From the NCBI RefSeq assembly GCF_021183825.1, contig NZ_CP089211.1:1736001-1800000 (forward strand): a DNA stretch of 64,000 nucleotides, read 5' to 3'. The stretch comes from Sinomicrobium kalidii. Its GTDB lineage: Bacteria; Bacteroidota; Bacteroidia; Flavobacteriales; Flavobacteriaceae. The notes under the pieces are model-generated. The model did not search any database, was not told the origin of the DNA, and saw only the letters and a list, made by a program, of their open reading frames with translations. Each line of letters opens with the position of its first letter. Within the stretch, counting starts at the first letter, position 1. The position numbers and the translations under genes were made by a program. Shown here in pieces: positions 24,509 to 34,501 of the stretch.

Positions 24509-26245
24509 TTAGTAACCCGGGTTCTGCTCCAGGTATCCCGGGGTATTCGATGCTCCGTCGATTGCAGATTGCGGAACGGGGAACAATCTGTGGTTTACGT
24601 TACTATCGGTCTTTTCTGTCCAGGAGTCCTCGTAGTGACCGAAACGGATCATATCCGTACGCCTTGACATTTCCCAGTAGAATTCAAAACCGCGTTCGCG
24701 ATACATGATATCCAGGTTAATGGACGTAAGTGCTTCCGGAACCGGTTCACGTGCTGTTCTGGAGGTTCGTACCGTATTCACATCAGCAAGGGCACCGGCA
24801 TTGTCACCGTTTCTCAGTCTGGCTTCGGCACGCATCATGTAAATTTCCGCATAACGCAACAGTACAAGGTCTACGCTACTGTAATTGTTACCATCATCGG
24901 AGGTATGGCTGAACTGGTATTTGGACACCCGGTAACCACTTGCATACCCGTTATTGGCGGTAAAATCAATTTCCAGTGTGTGGTCTACATAATATTCCAT
25001 ATCGGCCTCTCTTCTTTCGCCCAAGGCATAGATCCTGTATCCGCCGTCGCACGTATAAAAATTACCATCAGCATCTTTCCTCGGACCCCATGGCGTACCT
25101 CGAAGAATCCCCCGGTCGATTTCAAAATCCTCGGCAGCTACACAGATATAGCGATTCTCATCGTTTTGCGGGCTAAAGCCGGTAAGGTCTTTAAGTTCTT
25201 CGGGAACCTCAACGTTCTTCTGATAGAATCGTGCATCGGCCTCTGCGGGGTCCGTATCGCCGTAAGCATCCACCCAGGTCTGATAGAAATCCGGGGTAAT
25301 CGCGGGACCATCCGTACCGTCGGCGTCCGGATATTCCGGTCTCGGAAATAACGAGCCGGACATAGACCAGTACGCCCAGCGGCTGTGGTCATTATTCAAT
25401 ATCCCCCTCTGGTCCAGGGCGAAGATCAGTTCCGGATTGTCATGGTTGTCATCGTTGAACAGGTCGAAATATTCAGGAGACAGGGCAAACTGACCGGAAT
25501 TGATAATGTTGTCGGTATATTCGATCACCTTGTTCATGTCTTCAGTGGTAAAATCCGGTGTTCCGTAGGGATCGCGGTAAACGGCGGCATTTAAATGCAG
25601 TTTGGCCAGGAAACCCCATACGGCAGCCTGTGTCATTCTGCCAGGCCCCTTATCCGTATTAATTACATCCACTACCGCAAGGAATTCACTTTTTATATAG
25701 GCTATGGCTTCCTGCCCGCGGAGCACTTCGGAAGTTTCTGCCGCAGACTCTTTTTTGAACACCAGTCCCCAGCTGTCCAGCATCAGCATATTCAAATAGG
25801 CTCTCAGGGCTTTCATCTCATAAAGGGCCGATGCTGCTTCGGAATCTGTTTCTGCCAACGGCGTCAGGGTCTCAATGGCCAGTAATGTCCTGGAAATATT
25901 TGTGGTCAGATAATCCCAGGTCTCACCTACCAGCCCGTTACTCGGTGTAATGTTATGTGTATGTACCTCGATAAATTTACCCCCGTCATACCATTGGTCT
26001 CCTCCCCGGGCGGGTAAAATGGCCTCGTCGGAAGGAATAAGCTGCAAGCCGAAATACCGGGTATGCCTGAACGTCTGCGGAAGGAGGCCATAGGCCGGGG
26101 CAATGGAACCACTAACAGCCTCAGACTGGCCGCTCCCCGTGAGAGACTCGTCCAGCACATCCTCTTCCAGGTCGGTACAGCTCCAGCTCATTAAGAAACT
26201 GATGGTCAGTAATGCTATTATGGTCTTGTTTTTTATCTGTTTCAT
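24509..26245 (-). CDS. SusD/RagB-family outer-membrane lipoprotein (locus 2)
   Basis: Ligand-binding lid of the locus 2 transporter. The 578-residue product has a lipobox ending SWSC with Cys23, followed by acidic residues (TDLEEDVLDE) that fit surface export of lipoproteins in this phylum. Typical SusD helices are LYEMKALRAYLNMLML, LVLLRYAEIYMMRAEARLRNGD and YRERGFEFYWEMSRRTDMIRFG, and the C-terminus is LEQNPGY. The gene sits 21 bases downstream of the STN-type susC and upstream of the alkaline phosphatase. Confidence 0.95.
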   Translation of the reverse strand: MKQIKNKTIIALLTISFLMSWSCTDLEEDVLDESLTGSGQSEAVSGSIAPAYGLLPQTFRHTRYFGLQLIPSDEAILPARGGDQWYDGGKFIEVHTHNITPSNGLVGETWDYLTTNISRTLLAIETLTPLAETDSEAASALYEMKALRAYLNMLMLDSWGLVFKKESAAETSEVLRGQEAIAYIKSEFLAVVDVINTDKGPGRMTQAAVWGFLAKLHLNAAVYRDPYGTPDFTTEDMNKVIEYTDNIINSGQFALSPEYFDLFNDDNHDNPELIFALDQRGILNNDHSRWAYWSMSGSLFPRPEYPDADGTDGPAITPDFYQTWVDAYGDTDPAEADARFYQKNVEVPEELKDLTGFSPQNDENRYICVAAEDFEIDRGILRGTPWGPRKDADGNFYTCDGGYRIYALGERREADMEYYVDHTLEIDFTANNGYASGYRVSKYQFSHTSDDGNNYSSVDLVLLRYAEIYMMRAEARLRNGDNAGALADVNTVRTSRTAREPVPEALTSINLDIMYRERGFEFYWEMSRRTDMIRFGHYEDSWTEKTDSNVNHRLFPVPQSAIDGASNTPGYLEQNPGY

Positions 26246-26266
26246 TTTGTTTCTGTTTTGATGGGA

Positions 26267-29200
26267 TTAAAATGATACGTTTAGGCCAAATACAAATGTC
26301 CTGGCCCTCGGATATGTAAAGCGATCAATTCCGAATGTCTGGATGCCCCCGGATGTTGTACCGGTGTTCACTTCAGGGTCCAATCCGCTGTAATCGGTAA
26401 TAACGAACAGGTTCTGACCAGTTACGCTCAAACGGATGTTCTGTATGTAATCCTTCAGGCCGAGAACATCAGGGTCCAGGTTATACCCCAGCGTAGCATT
26501 GTTCAGGCGAAGGAAATCACCGTCCTCCAGATATCGTGTAGACACCTGGTTGGTATTGTTGGTTCCTTCTCCTTCGTACTCGATGGCCTTATCCGTAGTG
26601 TTGAATGATAAGGCAAGGTTGCCTTTCGTAAAGTTCGACATGGCGGTGTGATTGTATATCTGGTTTCCTACCGCTCCGTTAAAGTTCATGCTCAGGTCAA
26701 AATCCTTATAGTAGAAATTCAGGTAAAAGGCATAGATGGCATCGGGCAGGGCTTTGCCTACAACCACACGGTCGTCATCGAGTATCTCGCCGTCACCGTT
26801 TACATCGCGGAACTCGTTAAGCCCTTGTTCATTAATACCTGTGAATTCCCGCATATAAAAAGCACCGATAGGCTCTCCGTTGATATAACCATTAATGGTA
26901 GCCCCCGTTTGCCCGGCACCTTGTGCAGCACCTGTGGTCAACACTTTGTAAGGAGAATTTTCGACCTCGTTTTTGGTGAAAGATACGTTCCCCCCGATGT
27001 TATAGGCGAAATTCCCATCAATTCTCTCACTGCGGTAATCGAGGGCAATTTCAACACCGTTGTTTTTAATCTCCATATCCGGAATGTTCGTCCAGTAGGT
27101 GGTTGTGGGCTGTATCGGGTCTGAAGGGACTACCTCCAGCAGGACATTTTCCGATACTTTGTTAAAGTAATCGAGCGTACCGGTTAACCTGTTATTGAAC
27201 AACCCGAAATCCAGACCGATGTTGGTTTGAGTGGAAACTTCCCATTGGATATCCGGATTGGCCAGGCGTGAATATACGGTACCGTAAGGGTAGTCGTTCA
27301 AACTGCTTACATTGTCATCCAGCGGATAGGTATCGTTATCGGCCCGGCTGTCGGTATAACTCAGTTGTGTGATCTTGGAAGGGATCTCCTGGTTTCCGGT
27401 TTGCCCCCAGCTGGCCCTTAATTTCAGGTTGCTGAAAGGTGTGTTGTCCATGAAACTTTCCCTGCTGATGTTCCAGCCTGCCGAAACCGAAGGGAAATAC
27501 CCGTATTTATTATTGGCGCCAAACTTGGATGAACCGTCTGCCCGCATGGTGGCGGTGAGCAGGTATTTGTCGGCATACCCGTAGTTGATCCTCCCGAAGA
27601 ATGATTGCAATTCGTTTTTGATGGCCTCGGACGATCGTGAAGGGTTCCTCCCGGCAGCTTCAATCTGGTATCGGGGTTCAATACCGTTATCCGGAAAATT
27701 TTCGTATTCCCATGCCCTGGCCTCATAACGGGTTTGCTGGTAAGTATGCCCTACCAACATGGTTCCGTTATGGTTTCCCCGGTCCAGCTCGTAGGTCAGG
27801 TAGTTTTCAATCAGTGTATTGGTATTACTTGTGTATGCAAGTGCCAGGGATCCGATCTCGTCTTCCCTGGCGGTATAAGGCATGTTCTGCTGTTCCCGCT
27901 CGGTTGAAGAATAATCCACACCGAGGTTTAATTTATAGGTCAGCCCCTCAAATATCTCAATAGATGGTGTGATGTTTGCCAGAATCCGGTTGTTGTCGGC
28001 ATAATCCCTGTACAGTTGCTCGCGAACCAGTGAATTAAACTGGTCGCCACTTAGTGTCGGCGTAGGTTCTCCGTCTGTATAGGCCGGGTATGTGGGATTG
28101 GACCGTAACATATCGGATATGATGGTAGTGGTTAAGGGTCTTTTATTTTCGGTTTTGGTTGCCGATAAATTAAATGCTACCTCAAAACGGTCGTCCAATG
28201 CTTTTTGCGACAGGTTCAGGCGCCCCGAATAACGTCTTAAATCGCTGTTTCTCAAAATACCTTCCTGGTCATCCACCCCGGCAGACCCGAAATATGAGAA
28301 TTTGTCACTGCCCCCGCTCATGGAAAAGTTGACGTTTGTGGAAACCGCGGTTCTTGTAAATACATCCTGCCAATCGGTATTGGCCCCGCCATCTCTCAAA
28401 TTACCACCGACACGGGTCACCTGTTCACGGAATTCATCGGCACCGAACACATCTATTTTGTTGGCCAAAGAAGAAATTGCCGTTGAAACAGACAGGTTCA
28501 TTTGCGTTTTACCTGCTTTTCCTTTTTTGGTTGTAATAACCACAACCCCGTTTGCCGCCCGGGCTCCGTAGATAGCCGTAGCGGAAGCATCTTTCAGCAC
28601 ATCGATCTTTTCGATGTCATTCGGGTTGATAAAATTCAAAGGATTTGTGGCCACCCCGGTTTGGGTATTGTCAAGGGCAAAACCATCCACTACATAGAGC
28701 GGTGTTGTCCCCGAACGTAAACTCCCTACCCCACGGATAATGACATCCTGTGAAGCACCGGGCTCACCACTGACAACAGAAACATTTACACCGGCGACCT
28801 TTCCCTGTAGGAGCTGGCCGGGATTGGTTACGATTCCCTTGTTGAAATCTTCACTGCTCACCGATGCTATCGAACCGGTAACATCTGTCTTTTTCTGGTT
28901 TCCGTAGCCCACTACCACAACATCTTCCAGCTGGGCCACATCGGGGCTTAGCTGAACAGTGACCCGGGCACGTCCGTCAACCGCAACCTCCCGGGGTTTA
29001 TAGCCCAGGTACGAAACTTCGAGGACCGCATCGTCTCCGACATCAATGGAAAAATTTCCGTCAAAATCTGTGGTTGTCCCGTTTGCAGTCCCTTTTTCAA
29101 CTACGGTGGCCCCTGCTAACGGCACACCGTTTTCGTCGGTGACGACACCTGCGACTTCCTGAAATTCGACCTCCACCACTCTTTTCGGGGTTTTCGGCCT

Positions 29201-29548
29201 GGCCTCGACAGAAATGGTGTTATTGATCCTTCTAAAGGCAAGGTTGGCATCTTTTGCCATTAATTCCAGAACCGAGCGCAACGATACACGCCGGTAAGAG
29301 AGATCGTAGGTTTTATGCAACCGTCCTATTTTCCGGTCATATACAAACCTGAAGTCTGTCTGTGCTTCAATGTTCTTCAGCACTTCTACAACTGTAGCGT
29401 CTTCCACCGCTAAGTCGACACTGTAGCTTTCCAATTTCTGCCCTCTGACATCAGCGGCAAATACCGGGTTTAGCAATGCTAAAATAATTAGAAAGCAAAA
29501 TGTATGTAATGTCAATTTGATAAATTGTTTAGTAGTTGGCAAATTCAT
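26267..29548 (-). CDS. SusC-family TonB-dependent transducer with N-terminal STN domain (locus 2)
   Basis: Outer-membrane importer that also signals. The 1093-residue protein has a signal peptide ending near PVFAADV, then an STN domain (about residues 42-112, including ATVVEVLKNIEAQTDFRFVYD), a carboxypeptidase-regulatory-like domain (VAGVVTDENGVPLAGATVV), a TonB-box stretch with VEDVVVVGYG, a plug with LYVVDGFALDN, and SusC signature LKDASATAIYGARAANG. It ends FVFGLNVSF. An STN domain is known to contact a FecR-type anti-sigma factor in the periplasm, and exactly such a gene lies upstream (29704-30678) with its ECF sigma factor. The other two SusC proteins of the window lack STN, which supports specific pairing. 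Confidence 0.96.
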   Translation of the reverse strand: MNLPTTKQFIKLTLHTFCFLIILALLNPVFAADVRGQKLESYSVDLAVEDATVVEVLKNIEAQTDFRFVYDRKIGRLHKTYDLSYRRVSLRSVLELMAKDANLAFRRINNTISVEARPKTPKRVVEVEFQEVAGVVTDENGVPLAGATVVEKGTANGTTTDFDGNFSIDVGDDAVLEVSYLGYKPREVAVDGRARVTVQLSPDVAQLEDVVVVGYGNQKKTDVTGSIASVSSEDFNKGIVTNPGQLLQGKVAGVNVSVVSGEPGASQDVIIRGVGSLRSGTTPLYVVDGFALDNTQTGVATNPLNFINPNDIEKIDVLKDASATAIYGARAANGVVVITTKKGKAGKTQMNLSVSTAISSLANKIDVFGADEFREQVTRVGGNLRDGGANTDWQDVFTRTAVSTNVNFSMSGGSDKFSYFGSAGVDDQEGILRNSDLRRYSGRLNLSQKALDDRFEVAFNLSATKTENKRPLTTTIISDMLRSNPTYPAYTDGEPTPTLSGDQFNSLVREQLYRDYADNNRILANITPSIEIFEGLTYKLNLGVDYSSTEREQQNMPYTAREDEIGSLALAYTSNTNTLIENYLTYELDRGNHNGTMLVGHTYQQTRYEARAWEYENFPDNGIEPRYQIEAAGRNPSRSSEAIKNELQSFFGRINYGYADKYLLTATMRADGSSKFGANNKYGYFPSVSAGWNISRESFMDNTPFSNLKLRASWGQTGNQEIPSKITQLSYTDSRADNDTYPLDDNVSSLNDYPYGTVYSRLANPDIQWEVSTQTNIGLDFGLFNNRLTGTLDYFNKVSENVLLEVVPSDPIQPTTTYWTNIPDMEIKNNGVEIALDYRSERIDGNFAYNIGGNVSFTKNEVENSPYKVLTTGAAQGAGQTGATINGYINGEPIGAFYMREFTGINEQGLNEFRDVNGDGEILDDDRVVVGKALPDAIYAFYLNFYYKDFDLSMNFNGAVGNQIYNHTAMSNFTKGNLALSFNTTDKAIEYEGEGTNNTNQVSTRYLEDGDFLRLNNATLGYNLDPDVLGLKDYIQNIRLSVTGQNLFVITDYSGLDPEVNTGTTSGGIQTFGIDRFTYPRARTFVFGLNVSF

Positions 29549-29599
29549 AATTTTACATCATGTTTAATGGTTATAAGTATTTGTAATTATTGAACTGTC

Positions 29600-29639
29600 G
29601 GCAGTCTGTAGCCGCTCGCCAAAGTGTTAACAGGCTGCC
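29600..29639 (-). other. Hairpin between fecR and susC (locus 2)
   Basis: GGCAGTCTGT (29600-29609) pairs with ACAGGCTGCC (29630-29639) with one T-G wobble. It sits in the 155-base spacer, where the susC promoter or a processing site is expected. No T run follows on the minus strand. Confidence 0.45.
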
Positions 29640-29703
29640 TTTTACGTTATTGATTTTCACATCATAGGCCTTATTTGATTTTCGGTCAGGTTAGTTCTAG
29701 TTA

Positions 29704-30678
29704 TTAATCGGTACATCTCCCTTTTATCAGGATGTTGTTGTCTTCCAGGTATTCATACTGCAATCCCTTTTTTGTGTGTACGATACTTTCCAGTACTGCT
29801 GCCAATACTTCATTGTCGTAAGTTGCGGTAAGATGGCAATCCTTTATCTTTTCGTTCTCAAAGACAAAGGTCACCCCGTACCAGCGTTCGAGCGATTCTG
29901 CTACCCCGGCCAGGGTGGTGTCTTCAAAGTGAATAATGCCGTCTTTCCATTGCAGGGCTGTTGCGATATCGATTTTCTCTTTTGATATGTGATTGGATTT
30001 TTTGTCAAAGATGCCCTGTTCGTTAGGGGCAAGGAATACTTCTTTATTTTTTGAGGCGACCCTTACTTTCCCGGTAGCCACCGTTACCGTTATTTCCCGG
30101 TGGTCGGGATACGTGTTAACATTAAATGAGGTTCCCAGGACCGTGGTATTTACCTCACCGGATCTTATAACGAAAGGTTTGTCCGGATTCTTTGCCACAT
30201 TGAAAAAAGCCTCTCCGGTAAGTTCAACCTCACGGGTCCCGCCTGTAAACCTTTCGGGGAACTTGATGGTACTGCCGGAGTTCAAACGCACTTTGGTACC
30301 ATCTGCCAGGGTCAGGTTCAGCTTTTGCCCCCAGTCTGTTGTTTTTACCACCCGGGGCACAGGCTGTTCTTCGGGTTTATTGTTCAACACTTTATGATAG
30401 GAGATATACCCTAACCCGAGAATCAACACCACGGAAGCTGCAATCCCCCTCCAATTTAACAATAACCTTTCCTTCTTTCGGCCGTTTATTATCTGATTAT
30501 TGATGGCACCTGACAGTCTTTGTTGAATACGCTTTTTATCATTTGCATCTTTGAAGACCTTTTTTTCGTTTTTCGACAAAAGGCTACTGTCAAATTGTTC
30601 CAAAAGTGTTTCTTCTCTTTTGGTTATGGTACCGTTCAGGTACTTTTTCATCAATTTTTTAATATCATTTTCTGTCAT
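29704..30678 (-). CDS. FecR-family anti-sigma factor
   Basis: Inner-membrane protein that holds or activates its ECF sigma factor until the STN domain of the cognate transporter signals. The 324-residue product has an N-terminal cytoplasmic part (MTENDIKKLMKKYLNG), one membrane helix near residues 73-92 (WRGIAASVVLILGLGYISY), and a periplasmic FecR domain with LADGTKVRLNSGSTIKFPE, REVELTGEAFFNVAKN and VLGTSFNVNTYPD. A C-terminal DUF4974-like segment follows (FEDTTLAGVAESLERWYGV). It sits between the ECF sigma gene and the STN-type susC on the same strand, the standard order. Confidence 0.95.
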   Translation of the reverse strand: MTENDIKKLMKKYLNGTITKREETLLEQFDSSLLSKNEKKVFKDANDKKRIQQRLSGAINNQIINGRKKERLLLNWRGIAASVVLILGLGYISYHKVLNNKPEEQPVPRVVKTTDWGQKLNLTLADGTKVRLNSGSTIKFPERFTGGTREVELTGEAFFNVAKNPDKPFVIRSGEVNTTVLGTSFNVNTYPDHREITVTVATGKVRVASKNKEVFLAPNEQGIFDKKSNHISKEKIDIATALQWKDGIIHFEDTTLAGVAESLERWYGVTFVFENEKIKDCHLTATYDNEVLAAVLESIVHTKKGLQYEYLEDNNILIKGRCTD

Positions 30679-30946
30679 TATACGTGCATTACAATTAGAA
30701 GTACCATAAACACGGAGTTACGCACATTGAAAAATGCAGTGTTAACAATTACTTAATGGCTGGATGATTTCTGTTAACTTTCAGGTAACGAATTGAGTTA
30801 AAATTTTTGAGTCGGGAATTGGACGGTTTCTTTTTGCCACGGGGATACACTAATGCTTTTCCCCTCGTGTATTGCGATTTAAAAAGAAAAGCGTGAAGAA
30901 AGCGAATTATGAATCATACTTAGTATGATCAAAAAAACGGAAGATA

Positions 30947-31510
30947 TCAAAACAGGAAAAACCTGATAACGGACAGGTCTTTGCGGAGTTTGCGAAGTGC
31001 CAGCGATATCTGGTTTTCTACCGAACGCTGGGAAATATTCAGTCTTTCGGCGATTTCCTTGTTGTTGACATTACACATACGGCTCAGTCGGAAAACTTCC
31101 TGGCATCTTTTGGGCAGGCCTGAAAGGGTATCATTTATCTGTTTGGACAATTCGGTCACATCTTCTTCCAGTTCAATTTCCGAAGTGATGCAAACAGCAT
31201 TTGCGGCTTCTATCTGGGTTTCGTTGAATTTTAAATCCCTTAGCGTATTATAGCATCGATAACGAATCGCCTTGTATAAATAGGATTTTATATTGCTGAC
31301 TTTTATGTCTTCTCTCCGCTGCCAATAGTCGATCCAGACCTCCTGTACCAGATCTTTGGCAATAGAGTTATCCATAATAACGGAGGCGGCGTAAGTATAC
31401 ATGGGTTCCCACAACAGCCCGAACAAGGTGTTGAACGCCTCCCTATCCGAATTTTTGACAAGTCTGCCAAACTTCGTTATAGTGTCTTTATCGCTATGAT
31501 CCTCTCTCAT
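30947..31510 (-). CDS. ECF-type RNA polymerase sigma factor
   Basis: Directs polymerase to the target promoters of the cell-surface signalling system. The 187-residue protein has sigma region 2 (AKDLVQEVWIDYWQRREDI, about residues 51-69) and region 4 with a helix-turn-helix (CNVNNKEIAERLNISQRSVEN, roughly 147-167), the usual ECF layout without regions 1 and 3. Start ATG at 31510. The 268-base space to fecR has no gene and may hold a sigma-dependent promoter. Its likely regulon is the downstream fecR-susC-susD-phosphatase set. Confidence 0.95.
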   Translation of the reverse strand: MREDHSDKDTITKFGRLVKNSDREAFNTLFGLLWEPMYTYAASVIMDNSIAKDLVQEVWIDYWQRREDIKVSNIKSYLYKAIRYRCYNTLRDLKFNETQIEAANAVCITSEIELEEDVTELSKQINDTLSGLPKRCQEVFRLSRMCNVNNKEIAERLNISQRSVENQISLALRKLRKDLSVIRFFLF

Positions 31511-31809
31511 TGGATCGGTTTAAACCTTTTCTGATTTTTCTTTTTGAATGTATTAAGGGGAGCTCTTTAAAAGCCAGGAGGTTAAACCCTTTTACCCTGA
31601 TCTTTAAAAGCTTAAACCGCTTCACGGTGTGCAAAGTACATAAAAATAAAAAGAGATATATTACGATATTGTAAATTCTCCGGTGGCCCTGTCACCTCAT
31701 GTCATTTTGATTTTTGCCGGAGACAACAGCAAGCCCCAAAAGTGTATTGCCACCGAACACAAAGTGTATCAAAACCGTACAGGCACACTATTGCAACAGA
31801 ACATAACCA
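31511..31809. other. Divergent intergenic region, sigma factor versus permease
   Basis: About 300 bases with no gene. It carries the promoters of the sigma gene and, at its right edge, of the first permease. A near-miss -7 element for the sigma gene (GTACTTTG read on minus, around 31631-31638) differs from TAnnTTTG by spacing. Confidence 0.4.
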
Positions 31810-31836
31810 TTTGAAATAATGATATTTATATCTTTG
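31810..31836 (+). promoter_or_regulatory. Probable promoter of the first permease gene
   Basis: TTTG at 31810-31813 and an exact -7 element TATCTTTG at 31829-31836, separated by 15 bases, which is a little short of the usual 17 or more. It predicts a leader of about 113 bases. Confidence 0.5.
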
Positions 31837-31953
31837 GCACGATTATTAACCGCTAAAACACAGGGACAAATAGATTATATTGCCAAATATATTTACCGGT
31901 TATCTGTTTACCCTGACAGCAATGATAAATAGCCAAAACGGCACACCATAATC

Positions 31954-34380
31954 ATGATTAAAAACTACTTTAAAATAGCGTGGAGGAATCTCTGGAAAGA
32001 GAAAAGTTTTACGTTAATCAATTTGATCGGCCTGTCTACGGGATTTGCCATAACATTGCTTATTGTACAGTATGCCCGGTTTGAATTGAACTATGAAAAT
32101 ACCCATAAAAATGCAGACGATATCGTAAGGCTTACCGTGGATTACCTGGATGGAGAATCTGTCGTAGCCCAGGATAGTGAAACTTATCCCCCATTAGGCC
32201 CTTTGATGACAAATGAACTTTCGGAAGTCGTGGATTTTACCAGAGCCTACCAGATCGGGGAACCCAAAGTAGGCGTTCTGATCGGTAACAAACAATATAC
32301 TGTGGACAGGACTTATGCCGTGGACTCTTCTTTTTTTAAATTATTTACTTATCCGCTGATCCACGGCTCAGAAAAAAGACTGTTTCAGCAATCCAATGAA
32401 GCAGTGCTTACCAAAAGTACCGCATTAAAATTATTTAACAATGTGCGGATTGTCGGCAAAACCCTGAATCTTAAAAGGAATGGGAGGAATATTTTATTTA
32501 AAATTGCAGGCGTAATTCCGGACAGTCCAGCCAATACCCATTTAAAGTTCAACATGCTCCTCTCTTATCCTACCCTGTTGTCTGATCCACAAATGCAAGA
32601 ATGGTATAGGGAGAAAGAAGGTAACTGGAACGGAAACAACACTTTTACTTATCTGCAACTGGCCCCTAATACCGATTATGACAAATTTTCCCGTTCCCTG
32701 GCTACTTTCAGTGAAAAACTGGAAAGAGAAAAAAAGATAACCAATGAAGTCATTATCGGCCAAAAAATAAAAGACATACACCTCCATTCCAGGAAAACCT
32801 TCGAACCGGAAATAAACGGGGATGCCAAATCCGTATACCTGCTACTGGGTGTAGCCCTGCTCATTATTGTAAGTGCGTTTGTGAACTACATAAACCTGGC
32901 CACCTCAAAAGCTCTGGACCGGGCAAAAGAAGTTGGTATCCGTAAAGTTGCGGGCTCCTCAAAAACACAGCTCAAAGTACAGTTCCTGATAGAATCACTT
33001 GTGGTCAATTTCATAGCGGCCTTACTTGCTTTTATCCTTATATGGGACGGGGAACATCAATTTATTTCCATTTCCGGTCTCCCGAAAACTTTTACTCTTT
33101 TTGGCGACCTTTATTTCTGGCTTCTGTTTATCGCATTGTTCACAACAGGCGTTTTTGTTTCCGGATTATATCCCGCATTAGTGCTTTCCTCTTTTAAGCC
33201 CGTAAAGGTATTGAAAGGAAGTTTTTCCCATTCCGGTAAAGGTGTATTATTGCGTAAAGGGCTTGTTGTATTTCAATTTACCGTTACCGTGATCCTGTTG
33301 ATCCAAACTTTTACGGTGAAACAGCAACTGGATTACCTGCAAGCATTGGACAAGGGAGTAAACACAGAGCAGATCGTTGCCATAGAAACACCCTACAATA
33401 AAAACGACAAGGCTTATACTATTTTCAAACAGGAATTACTGACACAATCCTATATAAACAACGTGTCTGTTTCAGGAACTGTTCCCGGGCAGATCGGGAG
33501 TGAAATGGCGACTACAACAGGAATTAACCTTTCAGAAACCACAGAAGAGCATTATTATAATTTTTACATCACAAAAATAGATAAGGAATTTATCCCTCTA
33601 ATGGAAATGCAGCTCCTGGCAGGAAGTAATTTTGATAAAAACTCCGTCACGGAAAAAAATGAAGTTATTGTTAACGAAGAAGCTATCCGGTTATGGGAAC
33701 TTCCAGATCCACAATCTGCCATTGGTAAGCAAATAGATATGTGGAATGAAAAATGGACCATCCGGGGAGTATTGAAAAATTACCACCAGGAATCTCCCAA
33801 AGCGCCTTTTATTCCCATCATCCATCGCTTTAAGAACACTCTTTCAGAATTCGCCAGCATTAAATTTTCGGGAGGCCATCCTAAAGACCATATAAAAAAG
33901 GTAAAGAGTATTTATGAAAAAGTATTTCCCGGCACAGTGTTCTCCTATTTTTTCCTCGACAGTAATTATGACATGCAGTTAAAAGCCGATAAGCGTTTCC
34001 GGGATGTATTCATGATACTCACTGTACTGGCCATTATCATAGCCAGTCTCGGGTTGTACGGACTCGCTTCCTTTACGGTCCTGAAAAGACGTAAGGAAAT
34101 CGGCATTCGAAAGGTCGTCGGTGCCAGCACCTCCAATGTATTGTTATTGTTGAGCAGGGATTTTATGCGAACTGTTTTAATTGCCGTATTTCTGGGAGTC
34201 CCGGTCACTTACCTGTTAGCACGGAATTGGTTGAACAACTTTGCCACGCGTATAGACATGAGCTGGTGGCTGTTTGTGCTTCCGGTACTTTTTGTATTTG
34301 TTCTCGTAATTATAGCCGTTGGCATTAAAACCATAAAAACGGCTGTTACGAATCCTGTACAAAGCCTGAGAAACGAATGA
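31954..34380 (+). CDS. FtsX/MacB-like ABC-transporter permease, first copy
   Basis: Inner-membrane protein of the MacB_PCD plus FtsX class. The 808-residue product has the eight-TM double architecture common in Bacteroidota: an N-terminal helix after MIKNYFKIAWRNLWKEKSF, a large periplasmic domain (about 45-285), a group of helices with the KEVGIRKVAGSSKTQLKVQF loop (about 326-345), a second periplasmic domain, and C-terminal helices with RRKEIGIRKVVGAS near 712. No ATPase gene lies next to it, so the partner is elsewhere or absent. Similar proteins act in export or mechanotransmission; the substrate is unknown. A paralogue follows 121 bases downstream. Confidence 0.92.
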   Translation: MIKNYFKIAWRNLWKEKSFTLINLIGLSTGFAITLLIVQYARFELNYENTHKNADDIVRLTVDYLDGESVVAQDSETYPPLGPLMTNELSEVVDFTRAYQIGEPKVGVLIGNKQYTVDRTYAVDSSFFKLFTYPLIHGSEKRLFQQSNEAVLTKSTALKLFNNVRIVGKTLNLKRNGRNILFKIAGVIPDSPANTHLKFNMLLSYPTLLSDPQMQEWYREKEGNWNGNNTFTYLQLAPNTDYDKFSRSLATFSEKLEREKKITNEVIIGQKIKDIHLHSRKTFEPEINGDAKSVYLLLGVALLIIVSAFVNYINLATSKALDRAKEVGIRKVAGSSKTQLKVQFLIESLVVNFIAALLAFILIWDGEHQFISISGLPKTFTLFGDLYFWLLFIALFTTGVFVSGLYPALVLSSFKPVKVLKGSFSHSGKGVLLRKGLVVFQFTVTVILLIQTFTVKQQLDYLQALDKGVNTEQIVAIETPYNKNDKAYTIFKQELLTQSYINNVSVSGTVPGQIGSEMATTTGINLSETTEEHYYNFYITKIDKEFIPLMEMQLLAGSNFDKNSVTEKNEVIVNEEAIRLWELPDPQSAIGKQIDMWNEKWTIRGVLKNYHQESPKAPFIPIIHRFKNTLSEFASIKFSGGHPKDHIKKVKSIYEKVFPGTVFSYFFLDSNYDMQLKADKRFRDVFMILTVLAIIIASLGLYGLASFTVLKRRKEIGIRKVVGASTSNVLLLLSRDFMRTVLIAVFLGVPVTYLLARNWLNNFATRIDMSWWLFVLPVLFVFVLVIIAVGIKTIKTAVTNPVQSLRNE

Positions 34381-34501
34381 TAGTTTAGCTTAAATTTTGT
34401 TTAGTTTTAAGTAGGTTGTTACGTTGCCGGGTGATGAGGTTATACAGCACAATAACTGATAAAGTAACCCGGCAACAAAGACAACCAAAACACCCGAAAA
34501 A

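Noticed and set aside
24455..24667. 70-residue frame over the susD/phosphatase gap
   Set aside because: Overlaps the 3' end of susD in antisense and has no resemblance to a known protein.
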